A DNA stretch of 64,000 nucleotides from assembly GCA_036877525.1 (NCBI GenBank), contig JAZGTH010000140.1, positions 437,501-501,500 on the forward strand. Reading direction: 5' to 3'. Shown one piece after another: positions 37,421-52,469 of the stretch. The stretch is from Chromobotia macracanthus. Lineage: Eukaryota > Chordata > Actinopteri > Cypriniformes > Botiidae. Position 1 is the stretch's first letter, and each line of letters begins with the position of its first letter. A program made the position numbers and the translations under genes. The notes under the pieces were generated by a model. That model was not told where the DNA came from and searched no databases. It worked only from the letters and a program-made list of their open reading frames with translations.

Positions 37421-37560
37421 GTGGTACTTTGCAGCCTGTCATGACCCCAGTGGTTTGGTGCACATTTGTCACATCTCTCTCCAACTGTGTTGGCGGACAG
37501 ATACACTGACCTGTGTTAGCATCAGAGTTATTCCCCACATGAGCACACTAAACGCTGAGA

Positions 37561-37582
37561 GAGAGAGAGAGAGAGAGAGAGA
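37561..37582. repeat. (GA)n microsatellite
   Basis: About eleven GA units in the lama2 intron just upstream of the 37.5 kb exon. Confidence 0.9.
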
Positions 37583-37989
37583 GGCATCGAGTGTCACTCA
37601 TGTAAACATCACACTGTCTTCAGCTATCTGGTACTAAATCAAACGCTTTCCTGCCAATGTTCTTAATAAAGTTAAGCTGACATTACTTTGAAAAGTATCA
37701 TCCAAACTGAAGTGACAACATCTAAGATAAAAATCTAATCGTTCTTGTTTTTTTGATTTGTGTGAATGATCCTGCAGAGTGGGTGAATGGAGTAAAGATT
37801 ATAATGTTCAACAAAGTCAACATAAATGGTGAATAAGTGCCATGCTGTCAGAAAACTACACAGAAAAGCAAACATAAAAGCTAAGAGAGTTACAGACAAA
37901 AGAGTTACTGTGTGTCTCTAAAATGATAAAGGGAATTCTTGTGCACTTGAAGGTGAAAGTGACATATTTGTCAGATATGGTAACTCATA

Positions 37990-38201
37990 CCCTGCATTTA
38001 ACCATCACAGGTGAGGAGTGAACACACACTACAAATCATGAACACACACACACCCGGAGCCGTGGTCAGCACACTGCTGCGCCTGGGGGCAATGTGTCTT
38101 GCTCAAGGGCACTTCAGTTGCTACCTGCCAGCACTGGAATCAAACCAGCAACCCTCTGATTACAAGCCTATCTCACTTACCAGTAGGCCACAACTGCCCC
38201 T
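37990..38201 (-). mobile_element. tRNA-derived SINE (same family as 15.4 kb)
   Basis: Reverse complement reads GGGCAGTTGTGGCCTACTGG, B-box GGTTGCTGGTTTGATTCC, the TGCCCTTGAGCAAGACACAT body, then a GGTGAGGAGTGAACAC-type distal part seen on the plus strand. It lacks the GTCGCTTTGG tail. Confidence 0.8.
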
Positions 38202-38659
38202 AATACACTTTCAAAGTGTTTTAGTTATTTTAGTTACAGACAAATTTTAGCAAGTCATTTCTCTCTCCATTTTCTAAGCAATGTTTGCGAAATTTAAAAC
38301 AAGTTACATTTTACTGTGGGCAGAACTATCCAACATAATGCTGCAGAAATACAAACAACAGGAAAACTGACAAAAACTCAAATGAACATATAAGACAGCC
38401 TTTAGTGTGTGTTGCTTCAAAAAAACCTCCATTTACATCTCACTGCTGTCTGGGGGAAACATTCTATCCTGTGGCATTTCAATTACATTACTATAGCAGA
38501 TCCAACCCAAACTGCACATCTGGAAGGTTACAAACATCACATGGTTACAGGCTCAGGGGTCAAAGTTCAGAGGTTAACACTTACGTGTGCAGCCGCCCTG
38601 CTGGAAGCTGAAGTGTCTGGGAGCACAGCGGTCACTGATGTTGCAGGCTTCATGTTCTA

Positions 38660-39830
38660 CAAATTGAGCTATAGCAACACTGTCATACAAACAACACATT
38701 ATGCTGTGCTGTTAGAAACATCCTCTTGTAGTTTCTTTACACTGAAAGATCTTATTAAACACGACATCACATCACTCATTAGCCCTGCAGGCATCACACA
38801 CCAAACCACAGCAGGACAATCAGAGCGTGACCATGTGACACAGTCTCTCCTGATGGTGATTTCATTTAATGATGAAACATAATTGTCACTTGATGATGAA
38901 TCTGGCAGACACTGCTGAGGGTGATTGACAGCCATCTGTCTGCTTGGAACAGGTGCGCTGTCACCGTGGCAACCAATGAGAACTGTCTCACACACACAAT
39001 CATCATGCAAACACTGAGGTTTAATAAAGAGTGAGAAATCTGTGTGTGTGTGACAGAGTGTCAGCCTGTCTGCACACACAGCTTTATGATGAGCAGAAAA
39101 ATGAGTTTTGAGTGTGTGTATCAGACAGCAGATGTGCAGATAAAAACATGCGTCATATACGCCAAAATATTCACATAATATACACACATAATAAAAAAAT
39201 ATTCATGTCTGATATGAGATAAGATATGTCTGATACGTCACATCTGAATAATTGCCTGTGTGTCATATAGAGAAGGCGGAGTTCCAGCCGAGAGAAGAGC
39301 GCATGAATTTAAAGCCATTTAAATATTTCTCCTGCTCATCTCTCACAGACAGTGAAGCAGGCCAGAGAGGACAACAGTCTGAACCTGCTGTCCAGTTAAC
39401 AGGCCAGACACCCGAAATATGAGCATGTGTTACAGTGTCTCTATATTCTCTCCCTGTAAATCTGAAACATACAACCAGACTGTCAGCCCATAAATCAACA
39501 TGACCAAGCAGAAATTTGCTGCGGGTCGAGCAGCTCTGATTGTAAAATGTGTTAAACACACAAATTCAGACACAAACATGACAACTGTAAACAGCCTGTA
39601 GTCCATTAATTAAATGACAGACTGATGTCACCTGATGGATATATATGCAGAGTATATGGACGTATATCAATGTGGTCATCAGTGTTATTCTGAGCACACA
39701 GGAGCGCAAACACACACACCAGCATGCTCTACATTTACCCCAGCACTAGCGCGGTAGGCCCCTTGCCTGCAGCTCTGTCTGCTTTACCATCTCTGGACAG
39801 GTGCCGGGTCTCCCTGTGGGCGTGAGGCTC
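38660..39830. other. lama2 intron, no gene seen
   Basis: The overlapping open frames at 38409-39187 on both strands do not resemble any protein I know. They flank, and in part run through, the small EGF exon at 38585-38656. Confidence 0.45.
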
Positions 39831-39964
39831 ACACCTGCATCCCAGGAACCCATCATGACAGATGCACCTGCCCTCAGAGTCACAGCACTGGGACATGGAG
39901 CCCCGGATGCTGCACTGACACAGTCTAAACAACTGAGACTCACTATCCCACTAACAGTTTGGCT

Positions 39965-40182
39965 ACCCACAAACATACACAAATACACACAAACACCACA
40001 TAGACACAAACCCACACACAAACAAACACCACTCACATACAAACACCACACACAGACACCACGTACACACACAGGCACACAAACACCACACACAGACACA
40101 AACACACACACACAAACACCACACACACAAATGCGCACACACGGACAAACACCACATACGGACACAAACACAGACACAGGGT
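39965..40182. repeat. CA-rich minisatellite
   Basis: Degenerate ACACAAACACCACACACAGA-like units, about ten copies, giving shadow open frames on both strands. Confidence 0.85.
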
Positions 40183-40599
40183 GATGAACAGACAAAGCAG
40201 CAGAGAGATGTATGTGTGTTTAGTGTCACCTGACTGTGTCTGCTGTTCAGTTTGAGCAGAAAACAGGAATTAAAATAATGAACATTTAAAAAAAGATGCT
40301 TTCAAGACATTAAATGAGAACATAACTAAGATTTTAGAACATTGCTGTTGTCTTGTATGTGTGTGTAAGGCAATATGGGCATGTATTGTCATGTTCGGAT
40401 GTTTGATTATGCATGTGTATGTACACGTGTATATGTGTGTGTATATATATGTGTGTGTGTGTGTGTGTTTAAGTGTATGTACACTTAAATACACTCGTCA
40501 CACTTGCGTCCAACAACATGTTGTCTGCACTGGCACTGGCCTGACTCCTGATGACAGACCTCAGATATCGACCCATTAGTGTGACACGCACACGCTACA

Positions 40600-42260
40600 C
40601 AGAACACACAACAACAGTACACATGAAGGACAGCCAGCCAGAACAATCTAATAACTGTTAGCAGACAGAGGCGAGAGTTTGTGTACTATACAGGTATATC
40701 ATCTACTGTAATGTACAGGTTAATTGTGCTGATATTCAGAGCACATATACACAATGAATTACAGATCTTTAACACGTTCCACTACACGAGCTCTGAAATC
40801 AGTTGAGTTAGAAATCAAAGTTTTTTTTAAATGTGAAATAGTTTAGAAATGGTTTGTCCTCTTTTATTCTAGAATGACCATTTGAATAATTTCTGCATGT
40901 ATTAGGGTTTCAGTTAATTTTAACTTCATTAAAATTATGAATGTCAATTTCATTTTCCAGTTTCCAAACCAGGTGTTTGTGGGTTTTAGTGGCACTCATG
41001 TGTGCTTCATTATGTTCTGGACCCATAATGCACCACTGCACGCTGGTACAAAAGCCGTTCTGTCAAATGTGGGTCATTCAAATATCTCCAGCATCTCTCC
41101 CACTGTGCAGTTACATTGTTCTGCTGCTGTTACACTCCAGCAGAAATAAAGACAGTCCTGTGTTCACTCCGGACACAAGCACAATCTTCCTTTATCAAAT
41201 ACAAACATGATGGGTAAACATGAAAAGAGCTTTAGAACACTTTAATAAAACCTTCATTCTGTTTCCTCTGGATTTTGATTTTCAGTCCAATAGTTCTGAA
41301 ATTGTTCTGATTGCGAATACCAAGAAAATCATCCTGACTATAAATATTAAACTGTGATTAACTGTATATTCCTGAGCAGATAAAATTCACCATAAAAATG
41401 TGCTTATCAGAATAAAATAAGAACTTTCCAAATCTTATGTTGTTATTGTCAAAGCTTTAATCAAATGTTATCCAATCAAAAACTGTATTTTCAGTGTGTA
41501 TAAATCAGGTTACAAGCACATAAATCCTAAATCACAACATGCTTTAATAAAATGAGCTGTTTACTTAAATAAAGTGACACAGTTAAACGTGTACACTGTT
41601 TTTAGTCTGTGGTCAACGGGTGACTGGACTGAGGGCGATCAGAAGGGTTTTTCTGCTGATGTTTATGATGATATCTCCTCTGTGCTGGAGAAACGTGCTT
41701 TATGAAGATCACTCCACCATCATCTGAGATATGTGCGTCTGTCACTCCATCATTCCCACCCCACACTCTTACCAAACAACAGTTCCTTCAGACGCTGTGA
41801 TATGAGGCCAAGTTCTAGAAACCCAGTATCTCATCACTAAACTGACACACATCACTTAGTTATGGCAAGAGCCTTCATGATGCTAAAGTCAGCAAAATCT
41901 TTAGGAATTGATTTCAAGATAAATAAGTGTGTACTGTCTGTCAAAAATAATTGGGAGGTTAGGTTCATCTGTTAATATGAAGCAGCTTATATGTGATAGT
42001 CCAATAGCAAGACAAAGCAGAGAAAACGCTTTATGTAGGACACGGTCACTCACGTCACACACCCGCTCCTCTTATCTGCTGTCTGAGCATTTGGATCCTG
42101 TATCTTCACTGAAGAAAGTTATAAACACACGCCATCCGCAGCCTATGTGTTAGATGACTGGACTGCACGTATCTGCTCACCGCTGCACTGCATCTGCATG
42201 ACAGCAGAGAGAGAGAAACGATCCCGCCACTTCTCTCTCACTCAGCTGGTTTTAAGAGTC
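40600..42260. other. lama2 intron, EGF exons expected but not found
   Basis: AT-rich sequence between an EGF exon and the giant array. A minus open stretch of about 60 codons near 41590-41810 (WGGNDGVTDAHISDDGG) is not laminin-like and is not recognised. Confidence 0.45.
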
Positions 42261-42263
42261 ATC

Positions 42264-45200
42264 CTACACACATTGCGTGAATATGATGACGTTACACACA
42301 TTACATGAATATGATGACGTTACACACATTACGTGAATATGATGACGTTACACACATTACATGAACATGATGACGTTACACACATTGCGTGAATATGATG
42401 ACGTTACACACATTACATGAATATGATGACGTTACACACATTACATGAATATGATGACGTTACACACATTGCGTGAATATGATGACGTTACACACATTAC
42501 ATGAATATGATGACGTTACACACATTACATGAACATGATGACGTTACACACATTGCGTGAATATGATGACGTTACACACATTACATGAACATGATGACGT
42601 TACACGTATAACGTGAATATGATGACGTTACACACATTACGAACTGATGAGTACATGAACATGATGACGTTAACACATACGTGAATTTGATGACGTTACA
42701 CACATTACATGAACATGATGACGTTACACACATTACGTGAACATGATGACGTTACACACATTACATGAATATGATGACGTTACACACATTACATGAACAT
42801 GATGACGTTACACACATTACGTGAACATGATGACGTTACACACATTACATGAACATGATGACGTTACACACATTGCGTGAATATGATGACGTTACACACA
42901 TTACATGAAAATGATGACGTTACACACATTACATGAACATGATGACGTTACACGATTACGTGAATATGATGACGTTACACACATTACATGAATATGATGA
43001 CGTTACACACATTACATGAACATGATGACGTTACACACATTACGTGAATATGATGACGTTACACACATTACATGAACATGATGACGTTACACATATAACG
43101 TGAATATGATGACGTTACACACATTACGTGAACATGATGACGTTACACACATTACATGAACATGATGACGTTACACACATTACGTGAATATGATGACGTT
43201 ACACACATTACATGAACATGATGACGTTACACACATTACATGAACATGATGACGTTACACACATTACGTGAACATGATGACGCACACATTACGTGACATT
43301 TGATGACGTGAATATGATGACGTTACACACATTACATGAACATGATGACGTTACACGTATAACGTGAATTTGATGACGTTACACACATTGCGTGAATTTG
43401 ATGACGTTACACGTATAACGTGAATATGATGACGTTACACACATTACATGAATATGATGACGTTACACATATACTGAATTTGATGACGTTACACATTACG
43501 TGAATTTGATGACGTTACACAAACATGAACATGATGACGTTACATGACGTTAACATAACGTGAATTTGATGACGTTACACGTATTACGTGAATTTGATGA
43601 CGTTACACACATTACATGAACATGATGACGTTACACGTATAACGTGAATTTGATGACGTTACACATATTACGTGAATTTGATGACGTTACACACATAACG
43701 TGAATTTGATGACGTTACACACATTACATGAACATGATGACGTTACACATATAACGTGAATTTGATGACGTTACACACATTACATGAACATGATGACGTT
43801 ACACACATTAACGTGAATATGATGACGTTACACATATAACGTGAATTTGATGACGTTACACACATTACGTGAATTTGATGACGTTACACACATTACATGA
43901 ACATGATGACGTTACACACATTACGTGAACATGATGACGTTACACATATAACGTGAATATGATGACGTTACACACATTACGTGAACATGATGACGTTACA
44001 CACATTACGTGAACATGATGACGTTACACACATTACGTGAACATGATGACGTTACACATATAACGTGAATTTGATGACGTTACACACATTACGTGAACAT
44101 GATGACGTTACACATATAACGTGAATTTGATGACGTTACACACATTACATGAACATGATGACGTTACACACATTACGTGAACATGATGACGTTACACACA
44201 TTGCGTGAATTTGATGATGACGTTATGAACATATCACGTTACGTGAATATGATGACGTAATATGATGACGTTACACACATTACGTGAATTTGATGACGTT
44301 ACACATTACGTGAACATGATGACGTTACACATATAACGTGAATTTGATGACGTTACACACATTACGTGAACATGATGACGTTACACATATAACGTGAATT
44401 TGATGACGTTACACACATTACATGAACATGATGACGTTACACGTATAACGTGAATTTGATGACGTTACACGTATAACGTGAATTTGATGACGTTACACAC
44501 ATTACGTGAATATGATGACGTTACACACATTACGTGAACATGACGTTACACATATAACGTGAATTTGATGACGTTACACACATTACGTGAACATGATGAC
44601 GTTACACATATAACGTGAATTTGATGACGTTACACACATTACATGAATTTGATGACGTTAACACATTACATGATATGATGACGTTACACACATTACGTGA
44701 ACATGATGACGCGTTACACACATTACATGAACATGATGACGTTACACATATAACGTGAATATGATGACGTTACACACATTACATGAACATGATGACGTTA
44801 CACATATAACGTGAACATGATGACGTTACACACATTACGTGAATATGATGACGTTACACACATTACGTGAACATGATGACGTTACACATATAACGTGAAT
44901 TTGATGACGTTACACACATTACATGAACATGATGGCGTTACACATAACGTGAATTTGATGACGCACACATTACGTGAATATGATGACGTTACACACATTA
45001 CGTGAACATGATGACGTTACACATTACGTGAATTTGATGACGTTACACACATTACATGAATATGATGACGTTACACACATAACGTGAATTTGATGACGTT
45101 ACACACATTACATGAACATGATGACGTTACACTATAACGTGAATTTGATGACGTTACACACATTACATGAATATGATGACGTTATCACATATGTTACGTG

Positions 45201-48200
45201 AATATTCATGATACGATACATCACATATACGTGAATATGATGACGTTACACACATTACATGAATATGATGACGTTACACACATTACGTGAATATGATGAC
45301 GTTACACACATTACATGAACATGATGACGTTACACACATTACGTGAATATGATGACGTTACACATTACAGTGAATTTGATGACGTTACACACATTACATG
45401 AACATGATGACGTTACACGTATAATGTGAATTTGATGACGTTACACACATTACATGAACATGATGACGTTACACGATAACGTGAATTTGATGACGTTACA
45501 TATTACATGTATATGATGACGTTACACACATTGCGTGAATATGATGACGTTACACACATTACATGAACATGATGACGTTACACGTATAACGTGAATTTGA
45601 TGACGTTACACACATTACATGAACATGATGACGTTACACGTATAACGTGAATATGATGACGTTACACACATTACATGAATATGATGATATTCACATATAC
45701 ATGAATATGATGACGTTACACACATTACATGAATATGATGACGTTACACACATTACATGAACATGATGACGTTACACGTATAACGTGAATTTGATGACGT
45801 TACACACATTACATGAACATGATGACGTTACACGTATAACGTGAATTTGATGACGTTACACACATTACATGAACATGATGACGTTACGTGTATATGTTAC
45901 GCGTTACGTATATATTCATGTATATGATATATTCATCATATACATGAATATGATGACGTTACACACATTACATGAATATGATGACGTTACACGTATAACG
46001 TGAATATGATGACGTTACACACATTACATGAATATGATGACGTTACACACATTACATGAACATGATGACGTTACACGTATAACATGAATATGATGACGTT
46101 ACACGTATAACGTGAATTTGATGACGTTACACACATTACATGAACATGATGACGTTACACGTATAACGTGAATTTGATGACGTTACACACATTACGTGAA
46201 TATGATGACGTTACACACATTACGTGAACATGACGTTACACACATTACGTGAATTTGATGACGTTACACACATTACATGAACATGATGACGTTACACGTA
46301 TAACGTGAATTTGATGACGTTACACACATTACATGAACATGATGACGTTACACGTATAACGTGAATTTGATGACGTTACACACATTACATGAACATGATG
46401 ATGTTACGTTACGCATACGTATATATTCATGTATATGATATATTCATCATATACATGAATATGATGACGTTACACACATTACATGAATATGATGACGTTA
46501 CACGTATAACGTGAATATGATGACGTTACACACATTACATGAATATGATGACGTTACACACATTACATGAACATGATGACGTTACACATATAACGTGAAT
46601 TTGATGACGTTACACACATTACATGAACATGATGACGTTACACGTATAACGTGAATTTGATGACGTTACACACATTACGTGAATTTGATGACGTTACACA
46701 CATTACATGAATATGATGACGTTACACGTATAACGTGAATATGATGATGTTACACACATTACATGAACATGATGACGTTACACGTATAACGTGAATTTGA
46801 TGACGTTACACACATTACATGAACATGATGACGTTACACGTATAACGTGAATTTGATGACGTTACACACATTACGTGAATTTGATGACGTTACACACATT
46901 ACGTGAATTTGATGACGTTACACACATTACATGAACATGATGACGTTACACGTATAACGTGAATTTGATGACGTTACACACATTACATGAACATGATGAC
47001 GTTACACGTATAACGTGAATTTGATGACGTTACACACATTACATGAACATGATGACGTTACGTGTATATGTTACGCGTTACGTATATATTCATGTATATG
47101 ATATATTCATCATATACATGAATATGATGACGTTACACACATTACATGAATATGATGACGTTACACGTATAACGTGAATTTGATGACGTTACACACATTA
47201 CATGAACATGATGACGTTACACGTATAACGTGAATTTGATGACGTTACACACATTACGTGAATTTGATGACGTTACACACATTACATGAATATGATGACG
47301 TTACACGTATAACGTGAATATGATGACGTTACACACATTACATGAATATGATGACGTTACACACATTACATGAACATGATGACGTTACACGTATAACGTG
47401 AATTTGATGACGTTACACACATTACATGAACATGATGACGTTACACGTATAACGTGAATTTGATGACGTTACACACATTACGTGAATTTGATGACGTTAC
47501 ACACATTACATGAACATGATGACGTTACACGTATAACGTGAATATGATGACGTTACACACATTACATGAATATGATGACGTTACACACATTACATGAATA
47601 TGATGACGTTACACGTATAACGTGAATTTGATGACGTTACACACATTGCGTGAATATGATGACGTTACACACATTACATGAACATGATGACGTTACACGT
47701 ATAACGTGAATTTGATGACGTTACACACATTGCATGAATTTGATGACGTTACACACATTACGTAAATATGATGACGTTACACACATTACGTGAACATGAC
47801 GTTACACATATAACGTGAATTTGATGACGTTACACACATTACATGAACATGATGACGTTACACGTATAACGTGAATTTGATGACGTTACACACATTATGT
47901 GAATTTGATGACGTTACACACATTACATGAACATGATGATGTTACACGTATAACGTGAATTTGATGACGTTACACGTATAACGTGAATTTGATGACGTTA
48001 CACGTATAACGTGAATTTGATGATGTTACACACATTACATGAACATGATGACGTTACACGTATAACGTGAATTTGATGACGTTACACACATTACATGAAC
48101 ATGATGACGTTACACGTATAACGTGAATTTGATGACGTTACACACATTGCGTGAATTTGATGACGTTACACACATTACGTGAATTTGATGACGTTACACA

Positions 48201-51200
48201 CATTACATGAACATGATGACGTTACACACATTACGTGAACATGATGACGTTACACACATTACGTGAACATGATGACGTTACACATATAACGTGAATATGA
48301 TGACGTTACACACATTACGTGAACATGATGACGTTACACACATTACGTGAACATGATGACGTTACACACATTACGTGAACATGATGACGTTACACATATA
48401 ACGTGAATTTGATGACGTGAATATGATGACGTTACGCATATAACGTGAATTTGATGACGTTACACACATTACGTGAACATGATGACGTTACACACATTAC
48501 GTGAACATGATGACGTTACACATATAACGTGAATATGATGACGTTACACACATTACGTGAACATGATGACGTTACACATATAACGTGAATTTGATGACGT
48601 TACACACATTACATGAACATGATGACGTTACACGTATAACGTGAATTTGATGACGTTACACACATTGCGTGAATTTGATGACGTTACACACATTACGTGA
48701 ATATGATGACGTTACACACATTACGTGAACATGACGTTACACATATAACGTGAATTTGATGACGTTACACACATTACATGAACATGATGACGTTACACGT
48801 ATAACGTGAATTTGATGACGTTACACACATTACATGAACATGATGACGTTACACGTATAACGTGAATTTGATGATGTTACACACATTACATGAACATGAT
48901 GACGTTACGTGTATATGTTACGCGTTACGTATATATTCATGTATATGATATATTCATCATATACATGAATATGATGACGTTACACACATTACATGAATAT
49001 GATGACGTTACACGTATAACGTGAATATGATGACGTTACACACATTACATGAATATGATGACGTTACACACATTACATGAACATGATGACGTTACACGTA
49101 TAACGTGAATTTGATGACGTTACACACATTACATGAACATGATGACGTTACACGTATAACGTGAATTTGATGACGTTACACACATTACGTGAATATGATG
49201 ACGTTACACACATTACGTGAACATGACGTTACACACATTACGTGAATTTGATGACGTTACACACATTACATGAACATGATGACGTTACACGTATAACGTG
49301 AATTTGATGACGTTACACACATTACATGAACATGATGACGTTACACGTATAACGTGAATTTGATGACGTTACACACATTACATGAACATGATGACGTTAC
49401 GTGTATATGTTACGCGTTACGTATATATTCATGTATATGATATATTCATCATATACATGAATATGATGACGTTACACACATTACATGAATATGATGACGT
49501 TACACACATTACATGAATATGATGACGTTACACACATTACATGAACATGATGACGTTACACGTATAATGTGAATTTGATGACGTTACACACATTACATGA
49601 ACATGATGACGTTACACGTATAACGTGAATTTGATGACGTTACACACATTACATGAACATGATGACGTTACACGTATAACGTGAATTTGATGACGTTACA
49701 CACATTACGTGAATTTGATGACGTTACACACATTACGTGAATTTGATGACGTTACACACATTACATGAACATGATGACGTTACACGTATAACGTGAATTT
49801 GATGACGTTACACCCATTGCGTGAATATGATGACGTTACACGTATAACGTGAATATGATGACGTTACACACATTGCGTGAATATGATGACGTTACACACA
49901 TTACATGAATATGATGACGTTACACACATTACATGAATATGATGACGTTACACACATTACATGAACATGATGACGTTACACGTATAACGTGAATTTGATG
50001 ACGTTACACACATTACATGAACATGATGAAGTTACACGTATAACGTGAATTTGATGACGTTACACACATTACATGAACATGATGACGTTACGTGTATATG
50101 TTACGCGTTACGTATATATTCATGTATATGATATATTCATCATATACATGAATATGATGACGTTACACACATTACATGAATATGATGACGTTACACGTAT
50201 AACGTGAATATGATGACGTTACACACATTACATGAATATGATGACGTTACACATTACATGAACATGATGACGTTAACGTTTACGTGAATTTGATGACGTT
50301 ACACACATTACATGAACATGATGACGTTACACGTATAACGTGAATTTGATGACGTTACACACATTACGTGAATTTGATGACGTTACACACATTACATGAA
50401 TATGATGACGTTACAATGAATATGATGACGTTACACATTACGTGAATTTGATGACGTTACACACATTACATGAACATGATGACGTTACACGTATAACGTG
50501 AATTTGATGACGTTACACACATTACATGAACATGATGACGTTACACGTATAACGTGAATTTGATGACGTTACACACATTACGTGAATTTGATGACGTTAC
50601 ACACATTACATGAACATGATGACGTTACACGTATAACGTGAATATGATGACGTTACACACATTACATGAATATGATGACGTTACACACATTACATGAACA
50701 TGATGACGTTACACGTATAACGTGAATTTGATGACGTTACACACATTGCGTGAATATGATGACGTTACACACATTACGTGGATATGATGACGTTACACGT
50801 ATAACGTGAATTTGATGACGTTACACACATTACGTGAATTTGATGACGTTACACACATTACATGAACATGATGACGTTACACGTATAACGTGAATTTGAT
50901 GACGTTACACACATTACATGAACATGATGACGTTACACGTATAACGTGAATATGATGACGTTACACACATTACATGAATATGATGACGTTACACGTATAA
51001 CGTGAATATGATGACGTTACACACATTACATGAATATGATGACGTTACACACATTACATGAACATGATGACGTTACACGATAACGTGAATTTGATGACGT
51101 TACACACATTACATGAACATGATGACGTTACGATAACGTGAATTTGATGACGTTACACACATTACGTGAATTTGATGACGTTACACACATTACATGAACA

Positions 51201-52462
51201 TGATGACGTTACACGTATAACGTGAATATGATGACGTTACACACATTACATGAATATGATGACGTTACACACATTACATGAACATGATGACGTTACACGT
51301 ATAACGTGAATTTGATGACGTTACACACATTACATGAACATGATGACGTTACACGTATAACGTGAATTTGATGACGTTACACACATTACGTGAATTTGAT
51401 GACGTTACACACATTACATGAATATGATGACGTTACACGTATAACGTGAATATGATGACGTTACACACATTACATGAATATGATGACGTTACACACATTA
51501 CATGAACATGATGACGTTACACGTATAACGTGAATTTGATGACGTTCACACATTACATGAACATGATGGCGTTACACGTATCCGTGAATTTGATGACGTT
51601 ACACACATTACGTGAATTTGATGACGTTACACACATTACATGAACATGATGACGTTACACGTATAACGTGAATATGATGACGTTACACACATTACATGAA
51701 TATGATGACGTTACACACATTACATGAACATGATGACGTTACACGTATAACGTGAATTTGATGACGTTACACACATTGCGTGAATATGATGACGTTACAC
51801 ACATTACGTGGATATGATGACGTTACACGTATAACGTGAATTTGATGACGTTACACACATTACGTGAATTTGATGACGTTACACACATTACATGAACATG
51901 ATGACGTTACACGTATAACGTGAATTTGATGACGTTACACACATTACATGAACATGATGACGTTACACGTATAACGTGAATTACATGAATATGATGACGT
52001 TACACACATTACATGAATATGATGACGTTACACGTATAACGTGAATATGATGACGTTACACACATTACATGAATATGATGACGTTACACACATTACATGA
52101 ACATGATGACGTTACACGTATAATGTGAATTTGATGACGTTACACACATTACATGAACATGATGACGTTACACGTATAACGTGAATTTGATGACGTTACA
52201 CACATTACGTGAATTTGATGACGTTACACACATTACATGAACATGATGACGTTACACGTATAACGTGAATTTGATGACGTTACACACATTGCGTGAATAT
52301 GATGACGTTACACACATTACGTGGATATGATGACGTTACACGTATAACGTGAATTTGATGACGTTACACGTATAACGTGAATTTGATGACGTTACACACA
52401 TTACGTGAATTTGATGACGTTACACACATTACATGAACATGATGACGTTACACGTATAACGT
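42264..52462. repeat. 10.2-kb minisatellite, 28-bp unit, about 360 copies
   Basis: The two main unit forms are GATGACGTTACACACATTAC + ATGAATAT and GATGACGTTACACGTATAAC + GTGAATTT, both 28 bp. Substitutions at the CATGAA/CGTGAA and TATGATG/TTTGATG/CATGATG positions generate the variants. Units are often arranged in alternating pairs and higher-order blocks. The first 3 kb (42.3-45.2 kb) are more irregular, with partial units and small deletions. From about 45.9 kb, large blocks repeat and carry an inverted-repeat insert (listed separately). Each unit has TGACGTTA, and many have ACGTGAA, so CpG is frequent despite AT-rich surroundings. It lies in the lama2 region where about ten EGF repeats should be encoded. 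Confidence 0.97.
45912..45951. repeat. inverted repeat inside the 28-bp array, first of six
   Basis: Arms ATATTCATGTATATGA and TCATATACATGAATAT are perfect 16 bp reverse complements around the loop TATATTCA. In most copies it is preceded by GTATATGTTACGCGTTACGT (the second copy has a shorter variant). Further copies: 46423-46462, 47086-47125, 48933-48972, 49425-49464, 50116-50155. The surroundings are repeated too, which marks higher-order duplication of the array. Confidence 0.9.
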
Positions 52463-52469
52463 GTATAAA

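Larger units (their letters stand above)
35987..40594 (-). pseudogene. lama2: lama2 laminin EGF repeats between the two laminin IV domains, six exon pieces
   Basis: 40493-40594: CACHTNGSISEVCHQESGQC then QCRQHVVGRKCDEC; open. 39835-39914: SIRGSMSQCCDSEGRCICHD, GFLGC; open. 38585-38656: DRCAPRHFSFQQGGCT; open, with a GTAAG donor. 37428-37547: AHVGNNSDANTGQCICPP, then a one-base loss at about 37489-37494, then NTVGERCDKCAPNHWGHD in another frame, with a second small shift before GCK. Here a repeat cysteine is Ser (37524-37526). 36322-36543: CDCNMPGSVAQQCHINTG, RGEKCEECKLGYRD, EETCDVVFGVCTCR; open, though diverged. 35987-36006: a scrap reading ANVEGVQ that matches the alpha-2 VNVEGIHC start of the next repeat, weak. 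The linker (KAGTFGL region in homologues) between 40493 and 39914 was not found. Most EGF units preceding 40594 are absent. Confidence 0.8.

Noticed and set aside
38409..39187. 157- and 162-codon frames on opposite strands
   Set aside because: No recognisable domain. The plus frame runs antisense through the real small EGF exon at 38585-38656.
41590..41810. Minus open stretch with GGVIFIKHVSPAQ, vaguely PDZ-like
   Set aside because: About 60 codons, no start, no neighbouring exons of the same kind. The resemblance is too weak to call.
42264..52462. Centromeric satellite
   Set aside because: The unit is 28 bp, the array is only 10 kb and it lies inside a gene with unique flanks on both sides, so a minisatellite fits better.
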